From Jacaranda mimosifolia (taxonomy: Eukaryota; Streptophyta; Magnoliopsida; Lamiales; Bignoniaceae): a stretch of 64,000 nt of DNA. The stretch is taken from the NCBI GenBank assembly GCA_018894105.1, contig CM032126.1, forward strand, positions 29,920,391-29,984,390, read 5' to 3'. The translations under genes were made by a program, and so were the position numbers. Shown piece after piece: positions 37,090 through 49,303 of the stretch (position 1 is its first letter; every line of letters starts with the position of its first letter). Below the pieces are notes generated by a model. That model was not told the DNA's origin and did no database searches. It saw nothing but the letters and a program-made list of their open reading frames with translations.

Positions 37090-37247
37090 TCTCCTATTCT
37101 AATTTATAAATAAGATATATCCGTGCGTACGACACAATATATCCTCCGCCGGAAAAGGAACCGCTTTTCCGGCGAAAAGGCGACGACTTCACCGAAACAG
37201 TGAGCTTTTTCTTTCTTCCCCGGCGGCTGTGTATCTCTATGTACAGC

Positions 37248-37256
37248 TATATATAA
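37248..37256 (-). promoter_or_regulatory. Candidate TATA box of the HHP gene
   Basis: On the minus strand the sequence reads TTATATATA, about 160 bases upstream of the HHP start codon, in otherwise mixed sequence. Position and motif suit a core promoter. No transcript start is known. Confidence 0.45.
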
Positions 37257-37715
37257 CGCTCCCTCTACGTATGCAAAAATGCAGGTATAAGTGTGTGTAT
37301 ATTTGTGCGTGTGTGTGTGTAAAGTGTTGCCACGAATGGAGCTTTTGATGATGGGCGTTGTCAATTTATAACTCCAGCAAATAGCGTGTAACTGTGACCA
37401 TTTATTTATTTTTAAATTAAAATATCAAGAAAAATAAGAATTACTTTCTTTTTCATGTTGAGAGGTTCTGATCAGGTGTGAGAGAGAGTATGTTAAGTGG
37501 ATGAGAGCGTGATTTGATAGGGCGGCTGGTGTCAAAGTCAATTGGATAAACGGCAAAGGAAAGCAACAAAAGTTGAAAACGTGTTTGCTGTGTATTCGCT
37601 TGAGACGCAGGGAAATTTTTGCCACCCCAGCTACGAAATGGTTGTTGTAGTGGTCTAGAAATTCAAATTTGGCGGAAGGTATCAACATCAAAAGGAATAG
37701 AGGATATGCCACCTA

Positions 37716-38267
37716 CACTGGGAAAAGAAAATATTATGTTTATTAAAATGAGAATACATTTTAAGAATTTTACTATAAAATTTTACATTTTAATATTCAA
37801 TCATATTTTTGAAAAATAAATATTTATAATTTTCAGAATAAGGTGCAATATTAGAGGCAATGTAAATATCATAATCAATAGCATTGTGACCATGACTTTT
37901 ATTATATTACTAATGATACTTTTTAATTGTTATATTGTCACAATAAAGTTTAATAGAGACAAAAACTAATCTTGGGCAGTTTGCTTTTTATATAATTAAT
38001 AACATATGTATGTGACAATTTAGTTACAATAGAAATTGTCACTATAATTTGGGATAAAGTTTTGTAGTTATTATATTGTCACTATAGTTATATCACTGAC
38101 TATTAAAAATGATAATTTAAGTGCTGCTATTGGCAATATTAGTTTGTAAAAACCCAAAAGGATGATGAAATAAAATCTTTTATTACTTAATAATATAATT
38201 GGTAACAACTTTTGTACGGCACATGTATACTATTTGTCACTAATTTCTTTTCTTTTTTCTTATAGTG
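37716..38267. mobile_element. CACTA-type non-autonomous element
   Basis: The left end reads CACTGGGAAAAGAAAA (37716) and the right end, on the opposite strand, CACTATAAGAAAAAAGAAAA (38267). CTA triplets flank both ends (37713-37715 and 38268-38270), the 3-bp duplication of CACTA elements. GTGACAAT/ATTGTCAC motifs recur inside (about 37936, 38012, 38035, 38086), like CACTA subterminal repeats. No transposase. It sits about 620 bases upstream of the HHP start. Confidence 0.65.
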
Positions 38268-39871
38268 CTACCAAATTTATTTGTTAGAGTTTATAATTCA
38301 CTATTCTGAACATATATTTGAAAATATTTTTTTAATACATTTTCATAAAATACTATCTCATAATAAAAATTAAATAAACATCGCTATTTTCCCGTAAAAA
38401 GAAGTCATGAAAGACTTACCATAAACTGACATTAATGCTGCACATTAAGATATATAACTCCTGCAGTGATCAATTTGATAAATGAGATGGCGGGATGAAT
38501 ATTTATGAATTGGGCAAAAAGAATTCAAAAAGTTGGGACAAGAATAGAGAAAAGATAAGGAAACTTTTCTTGGAGTATGGGGTTAATTAAGAATATGAAC
38601 TTTAGAAAAGCTGTTTCTTGAATTGTCTAATATTCGTTGTAATAGTTAGTTTTAACTTTTAAGAAAATAATAATTCATTATATCAACATGTCAATAATTT
38701 ATTATATATTTTATCCAAAAGAAAAAAAACTATTATAGACAATCATGATCTGAATCAATTAGTGGTTTGTAAGATTTGAGGGTCCATGCTTATATATGTA
38801 ATTTTTTTTTGCTTTTTCTTGATTTATCCCGCTGCAAAAATTTAAATTTATAAATATTTATAAATAAATAAATAAATAAAAATCTAGCACCATTCTCCAA
38901 TTTAAATTTTGAAGATAAAAGTTGAGAGATCCTAGTTGTGTGCCATACCCAATCATGGGGTATATTTACAACATCAGTTTAGACAGGGAATTTATGATCC
39001 ATATGTCTGCATAGCCAACTTGGTCATAATTGTTACTCTCAATAATTTAACAAAGTCATCTGAGTTTTCTAGGGGGGAATCTTCAAATTTGGAATATATC
39101 TTGAAGACTTGTGTTTTTTAGTTCATATTTTATAAAGACGACCTAAGAGATAAAGATATATTCTCAGATAAATTAGTTTACTTTTGTTTGTTCCCCAATC
39201 TATTCAATCTATTGGAGCTAGATTTGAGAGTTTCTAAAGTTCATTAATTAAATGTTCCCACAATATTATGTCAAGGTGTGATTTAAAATACACATAATAT
39301 TTGCTTTACTAAGTCTAATTTACTCCATAAAATATACATAATATAATGTCAAGGTAATATAAAAATATAGTTATGATTATGTTGTATATAACATGGATCG
39401 AGTATATTTTCATAGATTCATGAATGTAGGTCAAACTCATCTACAAGTTTGACTTCAGATGAATTACAAATATGTCTGTTCTCAAGAATTATAGTCAAGA
39501 ACAAACACAAATGAGAATCATCAGAATGATGGATAACTACAAAAACTATCTATTTATTTACAGACCTTAAATCCATGAACTTCATGATGCGCTAACTCTA
39601 AGAAAATTTGTAAAAAGAAAACTTAGGAGGTACGAAAAATGCTATTTGAAAGAAAACTTATTTGTATGCATTTTTCAATTTCCATTAACAAAAGGATTTC
39701 GTATAAATAAATTTTCTTACATGAGAAAGAGTTCTAATTCAATAAAAACGTAACCGTAGCAAATTATAGAAGTAAAGTCTATTTAAATACGAATGACAAT
39801 TGGACCATAAATTCAAAACTCAACCCAATTTCTAATACAACAACTTTTCATTTCATAACAAACACTTTTGA
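38268..39871. other. AT-rich intergenic DNA
   Basis: No gene or delimited repeat. Short open frames (e.g. 38936-39121) lack coding features. Confidence 0.5.
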
Positions 39872-42735
39872 TGTAGCACCCCACTTAGGGTTACCCCAAA
39901 GAGAGATACCACACAGTTCAGTATTAACATCTCAAACTCATTCATCAGATAAGACCCATAATAACAATTCAAAACCTATCACAATAAACATCAATAGATT
40001 TAACTTAACAGGTTCACAAACTCTTAAGTACATGCCATAAGTTGTCTCAAATCATAATTCATAATATTTACATACTCGGGATCAAATTCAAACTTACATA
40101 TCACAAACATTCTAAGTTAAGAAACCTTGAGTTCAAAAGAGATCTAGGCATATATACATATCCAAATGCTATATAAAATACATCCTTCACGCTTCCAGCT
40201 CATAATGCTTTTTCCATCACCTATACCTATCTGAACAAATAGTATAATGCAGGAGGGTAAGTCCAAAGGACTTAGTGAGAGATAATAATAAGATAGCAGT
40301 AGAAATCTATCGAGGAAACATCAACTCAACAGATCAAAATTCACAGTCAGATCAATTAAATATACAAAACAAGACAGAGTCAGAATCAGACAGTATCAAT
40401 AGCAAAACAGGAAACTCTCCTGCCTTATTGCTCCATGAACAGATTTCAAATAGACAGGAAATAATCAGATAAAGCAAACCCAAAGTATATGCAGTCCAAC
40501 AGAATATAACTAGTCATGCATACTAGATCATCATTATACCAGACAGTCAGATAGTAATGCCAAAGCATGGCAGCTTAGCATATGGTCATGCCCATACGAA
40601 GTGTACGACAGACATCGATACCCAGGGGGAAATCCCTAGCGCACCGCCCGATACCCAGGGGGAAATCCCTAGTGTACCGTTGATACCAAGGGGGAAATCT
40701 CTGGCGCAACGCCGATACCCAAGGGGAAATCTCTAGCCTACCCTTGATACCAAGGGGAAGTCCCTTGCGTACCAGTCAAGCCCTTGGCCATTCAGTTCTC
40801 CATTCTGTAACAGATCAATAAACATTTGGTAGATGCCTGGGGGAAATCCCTAGTACACTGCTAAGACCTGATAATGATAATGCCGACAAGGCACACAGTA
40901 ACAATACATATATCAGAACAGATAGTATAGCAGAACAGTCTAATAACAGGACAGTCAAGTATCAGAATAGTACAGATAACAGAACGAACAAATAACATAT
41001 ATAAAAAAAATGTTCTGGGCGCCAGAATAAACAGGAACAGATTTGTAACAGAAATAACCCTGACAGGGGTGTCCGAATCAGATAACAAGTCAAAGAGATC
41101 TTAACAGATCACAGATTTCAATAACAATACAGTCAGTTCAGAAACAGTAATCCTCACAGGGGTTTGTCACAAATACCGAAAAGTGAAATGAAGTGCCAGA
41201 TTGGCAGACCCTCACCTTCAGTATCCTAAAAAGAAGCTGTCGTCGCCTACTGCTCTGCGAGACCCACATCGTCGTCACCTATTCAAAATAATATTCCATA
41301 GTCAAATTTCTCGTTCAACCTTAATAAACTTCTAGAATTTGCATCACAAGCATTCTAATGTCATTAACTTATCTACTAGCACGACGATATAGATTTATTA
41401 GCATCTTTTACAAAATCCTTCAATAAATCAACATTACTAGATTTAACCACGATGGTTCATATCGATTCCAAAATAATATGATATCTCGTTCTTTATTCAC
41501 AAGGTCATGGTCATGCCATATCATTATCCTAAACCACATGATTATGATTAAACTCCTTACATGATCAACCCCAATTCAAATATCACTTAATCTCATAATA
41601 TAATCCTTAATACCATTATTAAATCCAATTTTGGCATTTTGCATGATGTGTCCGGGTCTACTATTCAATATTCCTTAGCATGGGAATCAACACACATATA
41701 TATAGGCATATCATCATCCCAAATTCCTACTCTTGGCATGGATACAGACTTAATAGGAAAGTACAACATATGCACATATATATATACACAACAAAGCTTT
41801 TCCTTCCAATCCTTTACCACGAACCACTCAACGAGATCTCGGATTCACAAACCAAACACATGGTTGTCTTCATCGCATCGAGAGGAGAAAACTGTCTTCC
41901 CGCCGTCCGTCAAAAAATGCGAAACCACCTCGACTGCTAGTGTTTCGACCACCTGAACCCAAATCTTCACTCAGATTTCAGTTTGGAAGCTTGTACAAGC
42001 CTCAAACACCCATCACCAAGCCAAACTCTACCTTTCATTGCCGCGCTAGAAATTGTTTCTCCACCACCGTCTGCCTTCCTAAACCATCATGCAATGCCTC
42101 AAAAGTTTTCCTTGCATCCTAGTCTACCAGCTCCAACACCTAGATCACCCTATCAATGTTGCCCACTGGAAAACGCAACCAACAGTGCCGAAGGAAAGAA
42201 ATGGGTTTGCTAGAAACTGAGGTGACTCGGTAGCTTGGGGTGGTGCATGTGGGTGCAAGGTGTGGCCGTAGGTGTGGGGAGTGTTTTGATGGGTTTAGTT
42301 TGGTGAAAGAAGGTCGCCGGTTGCAAGATCGCCGGAGTGATGGTTACGGGTGGAGGAAAAAGGAAGAAGGAAGTGAAAGATGGAAAAATGAGGATGAAAT
42401 GTAATCAGCCATGATTTGTCAAAATTGAAGTTTTGAATTTTGCAATTTAACCCCAAAGATATTGAGCATTCCTCAATTAAATCCTTGCAATTTCTGAAAA
42501 TTACTCCTTAGCCCCTATTGACCATGGTTCTTCCACGCAAGCCCCTTAGATTTCAAAAAGTGTTAATTCAATTCTTCAAAATTATAATTCTGACCCCCAA
42601 AACTTTATAAATTAATTAAATTAAATAAAATTTCATAAATCAAGAATAAAATCAAGTAACAATTAACATAATTCACAAAATAATGAAATAATTAACATAA
42701 TTAACATAAATAATGAAATAATTAGGGGTGTTAAA
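39872..42735 (-). mobile_element. Solo LTR of a Ty3/gypsy-like retrotransposon, 2.86 kb
   Basis: Read on the minus strand it begins TTTAACACCCCTAATTATT (a one-base variant of the usual TGTAACACCCC) and ends GTGGGGTGCTACA. Flanking 5-mers TTTGA (39867-39871) and CTTGA (42736-42740) differ at one base, as an old 5-bp duplication would. The minus strand carries the 'tctctcactaagtcctttggacttaccctcctgcattat' type of motif frequent in LTRs of plant Tekay/Del-like elements. No internal domain adjoins it, so it is a recombined solo LTR. It has the same general organisation as the LTRs at 49304 and 57077. Plus-strand ORFs at 41639-42213 are antisense noise. Confidence 0.65.
40617..40777 (+). repeat. 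32-33 bp minisatellite, about five units, inside the solo LTR
   Basis: Units start with GATACC at 40617, 40650, 40682, 40714 and 40746 (spacing 33, 32, 32, 32). Each holds a partly palindromic AGGGGGAAATCCCT-type core. A detached sixth copy lies near 40832. Units are diverged at several positions and have no spacer structure. Confidence 0.9.
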
Positions 42736-43479
42736 CTTGACTAACAATGAGGATATAAACCCTAAGAAAATTCTCAAAACTTATCACAAGCCTATCAAAT
42801 ATATATACTAGCATAAAACTTGTGTTAGACCTATATTCTTGAAAATCCACAATGTATTAAATAATTTACAATTTAAATATTGAATTTGACTATTACAAAC
42901 TACAAAAAATTAAAATAAATAATCTAAATTATGTTACTATAATGACAAAAACTGTAGTCCCAATAGAATAAAAGGACAAATTTTATGCATTAGTACATGA
43001 AACAAAGTCTTTTGTTCTTCAAATGAATTTAATAGTATTTAACAATGAACATGTATGATATACATAACGAAAAACTCATATTAATAAAATAAAATCTCAA
43101 TTAAATTATGTAAATTCTAAAAACATAGAAAGTTATAAGCGAATAATAGATACATGATAATGTGAAAATTCGATTAGTCCCTAGCAAATATTATAGAACC
43201 AAAGAAAGATTTCGAAAAAGTCACATTGCATCCACGAAGTAAAACAATAGAAAAAAGATGAAACAATCAATTAAGAAAATAATATGAAATAGAAAATTAA
43301 TTTGTTGCCAATTTAATAAAAATCATCAAAAAGATCAAATCATGAGAGTGATTGAAAACAAATAGACGCAACAATACATTAAGAGAATTTGGTAATATTA
43401 GTTTCATATAAAATTAAAGACATAAAGTGAATAAAAGGATAAATATATTTTAAATGATATGTCAACATTTAATTTTTAA
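42736..43479. other. AT-rich intergenic DNA
   Basis: No gene or recognised repeat. Confidence 0.5.
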
Positions 43480-44380
43480 TCTTTCTTAAATTTTTAACCA
43501 ATTGGTTTGCAACGTTTAATATCTTAATTGAAACGTTTCTTAACTTTATACAATTTATATTATTTTTTAAAAAAGAATTCTTACTTTATATCCATTTGAA
43601 TTGGTTCAAAAAACGTATTAGAAGGTCATTAAATGTGGCTGGTTAGCATATTTTGAAATTTAGAAAATTGAAAAAAATTCATAATTAATGATAAGCAACC
43701 AACGAAATTACTATAGATGATAAAAAAAATTCAATTATAAGAATTTATAATCTAGTCAAAATTTTAAAAATTCAAATTTTGGTCAAAACTAAATAAAGCA
43801 TATAGTAAAAGATCATTAAATTTAGTTAGTTGATATATTTGACTATTTCAAAATGAGAAAGTCACAATTAATGTTAATAAAAAATAGTTCTAAACAATTG
43901 AAAAAATTAAGTCATTTGAAAAAATTCAAAATTTTGGTCAATATAGCAGATTCATGGTCAAATGACCCTTTCTTATATATAATAACATAGATTTATATGT
44001 GTGTGAGAATACATTGAAAATTGTATTTAATGTCACTTAATTTCATATTGGTTGCCATATTTTGAAGATTTATAAAACCAAAAAAAATTAAAATTAATGT
44101 TAAGTAGCCAATGAAATTATTCTAATCCATTAAAAAAAATTCTAAATTTTAAGAATTCAAAATTTGGTAAAATTACATAGTTAATGTGGTCAAAATGGTT
44201 TCCTCATATACATAGTAATATAAATTTAAGTGTGTGAATGAGTTTAAGGAATTCTTCAATGAAATTATTCTAAATAATTATACGATCATGGTTATAATAA
44301 GTAATGAATATAAGGAAACTATTCTAAATAAACTATGCAATTATGATCAAAAGACCACATTTCTATATATAATATAATGA
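43480..44380 (-). repeat. Inverted copy of the ~200-bp AT-rich repeat array
   Basis: Read on the minus strand this stretch matches the array at 23.3-25.7 kb. 'taacattaattgt' followed by CAACTAACTAAATTTAATG is shared with about 23800-23860. The motif falls at about 43633, 43821 and 44027 (spacing about 190-205). 'ttttgatcaaa/ttggtcaaa' segments lie between, as in the first array. Confidence 0.55.
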
Positions 44381-45883
44381 AATTACTTAGCTCCATTTAA
44401 CCCAAATCTTAATGTGCATCCTTTGATTTTTCTTTTTCTTTTTATTTTTGTCTAATCAATTCCATACTAAAAGCACGAACACTTATTCATGACATAGATC
44501 TATCATTTGCTAATTCGAGCACCAATATACATTTTTCCACTTCCATGTATCTATCTTAATCTCTCAACAATAAAAAATACACTTCGTTGATCCATTTAAT
44601 TTTTTATTTCTCTCTTCTAATTTGATACATAGCTTCATAAAAATCTCATCCTAAGATAATAATGATCCAATTTTAATAAAATCACATCAGTACTTTTACA
44701 CGAGCCAATATCTTTTGGGACAAAAAATTCATTTCCACAGAACCTTATTTTATGACATTTTCTAAAAATAAAATATAATCAATGAAATTTAGAAAAGAGA
44801 AAACTAATATTTATTCAATTAGCTAGTCATTTAATATCCAACTTGATATTAGAACCCATAAAAACAATAGAAAAGAGTATGTGTACATTAGTGTGATTAC
44901 TATAAAGCATTTACTGTGCTAAACATTTTCAGTGAATGAGTTTCAATTCTATAAGATTCGGGAATTATAATCAACTGGAGTGCGCCTTCAGTTATACAGA
45001 AAATTGTTATATCTTTAGATACTATTCATAAGAAGACCTTCATGCACTAGTGGAAGACGAATAAAGTCTCAAGAAAATTATGTTTTACATAAATCTCAAT
45101 TATGCATCTTTTAATCCTGCATTAACATTTAACTAAGCTTTCTCTATTTCTTGCCTTGTTAATTTTTTTGTTCGATTTTCTAATTCTTGTATCTAATATA
45201 GCATTAAGCACTAATTCAAAGTTTTTTTTTTCTATTATTATATTACAAAATATATATATCTGACCATAATATCACCTGCACAAATACAAATACACACTAT
45301 AGGTTAAATATTTCCAATAAATTTTACGAAGTATTTAAAATACAACAAGTATATATGTGGTTACCTAACTCTACCAAGAGATAAGAGAAAAAACAAAAAC
45401 AAAAACAAAAACAAAAACAAAAACTTTCTAGTGTAGGTCAATTCTAGTTGTTTTTGGGACCATACTTTTGCATGCAAGTGACAATTAAGCTCTCAGAAGT
45501 TGGTTTAGCTGACCAAACTATTGATAGACCATATACTTGTGGATCTTCGTTTCTTAGAATCCAGATTTGGTGAATTTAATACTACACCGTGGGTGTCAAT
45601 TTATGCAACATCATCTGTCACGTCAAAATTGAAATTTAGGAAAAATTAATTTCAAAAAGTTCACTTTATCTTCCCTTTCCAACCTAACTTATTTTTCATT
45701 CGATCATTTCTTTAATTTAATTATTTTAATTTCTTAGAAACCGAAATAGGCTTGCTTTGCTCATTAATTTCCTAAATTAAGATTAATTTACAAAAGTTGT
45801 GCGGTTAGATTAAATAAATTTATTTTTGTTGTTTGCCTACGTGGGATGAAGCATATAGAAAACGAAAGCCTTTCACCTTTACG
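44381..45883. other. AT-rich intergenic DNA with an (AAAAAC)n tract
   Basis: No gene. A hexanucleotide AAAAAC repeat of about six units lies at 45388-45423. Confidence 0.5.
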
Positions 45884-46716
45884 CAATGATTTGAAAACCG
45901 GATCGGATCGGTGACCGGTGGTCTGTCCGGTCCGGTTGAATGCTAAAAACCAGTAGTGGTCAAAACTGGTCAAAACCGGACCCGTTCAACCGGTTCACTC
46001 TTCTTTTTTTTTTTTTAATTTTTTAATTTTTTTTTTAAAAAAGTAAAAAAAGAAAAGAGAAATCGTGAATTGAAAATAATAATTAAAGATTTTGGACATG
46101 TAATTTTTTGAAATATGAATTTATTTTCTTAAAATTTAATAAAGTAGTAGTTATATCATATATGTGAATATTTATGTTTAATTTGTTATTTTATTTTATT
46201 TAATTCCTCTTAAATTATGTTGAATATTTAGTGTAGAATAATTTATTTTTACTTGGAGTTGAAGCATAAAACAAATAATTACTTAAATTAATATGAAATA
46301 TTATTTTTTATTTATTTATAATTGACTAATTGTGCAATAGTATTATTTTCTAAAAAACGTACTTAAAAATAAGCAAATTGAATTTTTTTTGTCAAATAAT
46401 ATTATTTCTATATCAATTGAAAGTTTTATTTTTTGGTAATATTAAAATATTATATATATTTATATATATTTATAAAATTAAATATAATTATTACGTAATT
46501 ATTGCGTCATACCGGTTCGAGCAGTGGTCGAACCGGTAATCAGTAATTGAAAGTTTTATTTTTTGGTAATATTAAAATATTATATATATTTATATATATT
46601 TATAAAATTAAATATAATTATTACGTAATTATTGCGTCATACCGGTTCGACCAGTGGTCGAATCGGTAACCAGTAAGATCACCGGTTCATTGTCCAGTCC
46701 GATTTTGAAAACATTG
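45884..46716. mobile_element. hAT-type MITE with CCGGTT-rich termini, 833 bp
   Basis: Perfect 8-base direct repeats CCTTTACG flank it (45876-45883 and 46717-46724). Terminal inverted repeats are CAATGATTTGAAAACCGG and, from the other end, CAATGTTTTCAAAATCGG (15 of 18). The outer ~120 bases on each side are packed with ACCGGT/CCGGTTCGA palindromes. The middle is AT-rich. An 8-bp duplication fits hAT. No coding capacity. Confidence 0.82.
46416..46675 (+). repeat. 130-bp tandem duplication inside the hAT MITE
   Basis: 46416-46545 and 46546-46675 are nearly identical, with about three substitutions, all in the CCGGTTCGA part. Each unit joins an AT-rich stretch to one copy of the subterminal palindrome. 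Confidence 0.95.
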
Positions 46717-46724
46717 CCTTTACG

Positions 46725-47284
46725 GGATGTCGAGATCGTTTGTTGTTGTTTGACACGATCATTTTCTAGATCATTCATTCTCATTCCTCTCCCCCCCCCC
46801 CCCCACTCCCAACCTTATTTCTTTAATTTAATTTATTTTATGTAGCATTACGTAAAATTGAAGTTTCATCTTACTTGTGTATTCAATTTCGTTACTAAGC
46901 CTTGTTTTAATTTTCACGTCGCGGATACAAAACTTGAACAACTTATCTTACAAACAATCTAATTTAAAGGTGTATGAGTTAATTTATTTAAAATGCCTTA
47001 TAATTTTTTATATTTTATACGATATTTTGAGAATTATAAGATACTAGATTTTATTTTAAAAATAAAATTTTAAAGTATTTAGATAAAATAAAATTCCAAA
47101 TATTTATAGATGTGTAATTGAGTTGAGCAGAATCGAGTTTGAGAAAAATTTTCAATCTCAAGCTCAACGAGCCTAATATTTTAAATTCGAGCTTGACTCA
47201 ATTTAATTAAGCTCGCATTGTTAAATAAGTTGTAAACAAATGTAAGTTAAAGCTCAAAATGAAATAATAATAATATAATATATA
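46725..47284. other. Intergenic DNA with a GAGCTCGA-type repeat remnant
   Basis: A run of 14 C lies at 46791-46804. From about 47100 there is a 'gagtttgag...caagctcaacgagc...gagcttgactc' stretch with inverted-repeat character, resumed after the Helitron at about 47740-47800. The Helitron appears to have inserted into this older element. Confidence 0.4.
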
Positions 47285-47697
47285 TCTATACTATTAATAA
47301 AGAGTTTACCCTTTTTACTATATTTTGAAATGTCTTTCCCAAAATGACCTTATTATTATTATTTTTTTTTTTTAAATTCATATGTCTCTATAAAATCTTC
47401 CCTCCCCCTAACCTCACTAATATTATATAATAGTCCCATAAAGACTATACATAGTTATACATATTTTCATTTCTCCCAACTTCTTCCTACAATATGATTT
47501 CTCCCATTCAAATTCTTTTTTTTTTTTTTTCACTTTTATCTATATTTTTTTTTTCAAAAATGCACCAAATGAGTTTGTCATTCGTGTTAACTAATTGATT
47601 TTTGTCTCTACTATAACAATTATTTTCAAGCTACTTGAACAATATTAGTTTTTATTTTTATTGAATGCACACGCATCGAGTGTGTACTGACAGCTAG
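47285..47697 (+). mobile_element. Non-autonomous Helitron, 413 bp
   Basis: The 5' end TCTATACTATTAATAAAG is a typical plant Helitron start (TC). The 3' end has a hairpin GCACACGCATCGAGTGTGT followed by CTAG (47694-47697), and the insertion lies in an AT context without target duplication. It is similar along most of its length to the copy ending at 1713, and its hairpin and terminus match the element ending at 60180. Confidence 0.78.
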
Positions 47698-47942
47698 TTT
47701 ATTAATAAAATAAAAAATAATACATAATTATATACCAACTCAAGCTTGAAATAGATCAAACTACTTGTGAGTTGACTCGACTCATTTGCACTTGTGTCGG
47801 AGAGCTTATAAGGTGCTACAAATGATAATTTTATAATTAATACAATTAAGATTAGTGGAGCTTGTTAAAATTTTAAAAATAAATTAGAAACTTCTTTTTA
47901 AAAAAAATATATATAATCCTAAACATGTTATTTTGATTTATA

Positions 47943-49303
47943 GGCTTTGTTTGGTTGCGTTTTGGATGAATTCTGTAAAATGTTCTGAATAAAGCTATTT
48001 TGGTAGTTAAAATTGGGGAATGGTCCCATTGTTTGGTTTTGTTATGGGAAAACAGAGAAAATAGAATTCTTTGTTTGGAATTATTTTGCAGGAGATAAGT
48101 TTTACTATAAATGTCAAATCAGTAACTTTTTTTGTTGGGTTTGTAGGGTGAAATTGTATTTTTAAATTTAATAAATATATGTGGATATATATATGGTTAA
48201 TTGATGTGTGTATGTATATATTTGTAATGATTGATATATGATTGTGGTGAAGTGATGTGTAATTAATTTAATTTTAAATAAAAAAATTATTATGACATAA
48301 TAATTTGATGAAATGAATAAAAATAATGAAACAAAAAAATATTTAATTATAAAACTTTATTTAATGATAATTAAACAAAAAATGGATAAACATATTATTA
48401 TGCACTGATAATTAAATATTATTTTCTAAATTTCTGTAAGAAATAATATTAATAGTATTTAATTAAGTACAATTTGAAATAAATTTGACAATATTTTAAT
48501 TAGGGTTTAATCATTAATATATTCACTAATTTAAATAATATTTAAATAAGATTTTAATTAATAATATATTTACTAGTAAATATATGAGTTAACAAAAATA
48601 TTATTTATATTTTAATAAAACTATAATTATTAATATATTTACTATTTAAATAAATAATTAAATATAAATATGTAATAATTAATATAAAACTATTTAATTA
48701 AAAATGTAATTTAAATATATAATAATTAGTATAAAAACTAGTAAAAAATAATTAAATATATAAAAAATAAATAAAATAATAAAATTATATATTAACTTAT
48801 TAAATAAGATAAGCTAACTATGAAATATACTTAACATATTTACTTTATATTTAGTAAATAATACATTGAATTATAAAAATAAATAAAATAATATTTTTGA
48901 ATTATAGTTAATTTTTTAAATATTTTTGAATGATTATATTAATTTATTTGATTAATATTTTATTGGATGTTTTAGATTATTTAAAGAATTATCACACTAT
49001 ATTTAAATTTTTTGGTTAAATTTTAACTATATGCGAAAAGAAAATCAATTTTTTTTAATTAGTACAGTTTTAATATTTCCATATATGAGTGAAGTAAAAT
49101 GAGAAAGTGAGATATGAATAAGTGATATGAAAGGTAGATTGAGAAAATGAGGGGTAGGTATGCTTCTTCTTTTTTTTTGCTTTTGGGGGTATTTTGAAAA
49201 TTAAAAAAAAATATTTTGGGAGTTAAAATTGAGGAATGTATAGTTCGTTTGTTATTGTTTTGTAGAGTTGGAAAATGTTTTCACAAAAATTAAACAAAAA
49301 TAG
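47943..49303. repeat. TE-like repeat starting GGCTTTGTTTGG, abutting the LTR element
   Basis: The left end GGCTTTGTTTGGTTGCG resembles MITE termini. The block 48127-48230 matches 7293-7400 closely. The right part (49190-49303) ends in 'aaattaaacaaaaatag', a weak inverted match of the left end, directly at the start of the LTR retrotransposon. The middle is AT-rich without genes. Boundaries are tentative. Confidence 0.4.

Noticed and set aside
40617..40777. CRISPR-like array
   Set aside because: Units are contiguous, diverged and without spacers, in a plant LTR. This is a minisatellite.
41639..42213. Overlapping plus-strand ORFs that look proline/serine-rich
   Set aside because: They lie antisense inside the solo LTR and are open only because the LTR is locally less AT-rich.
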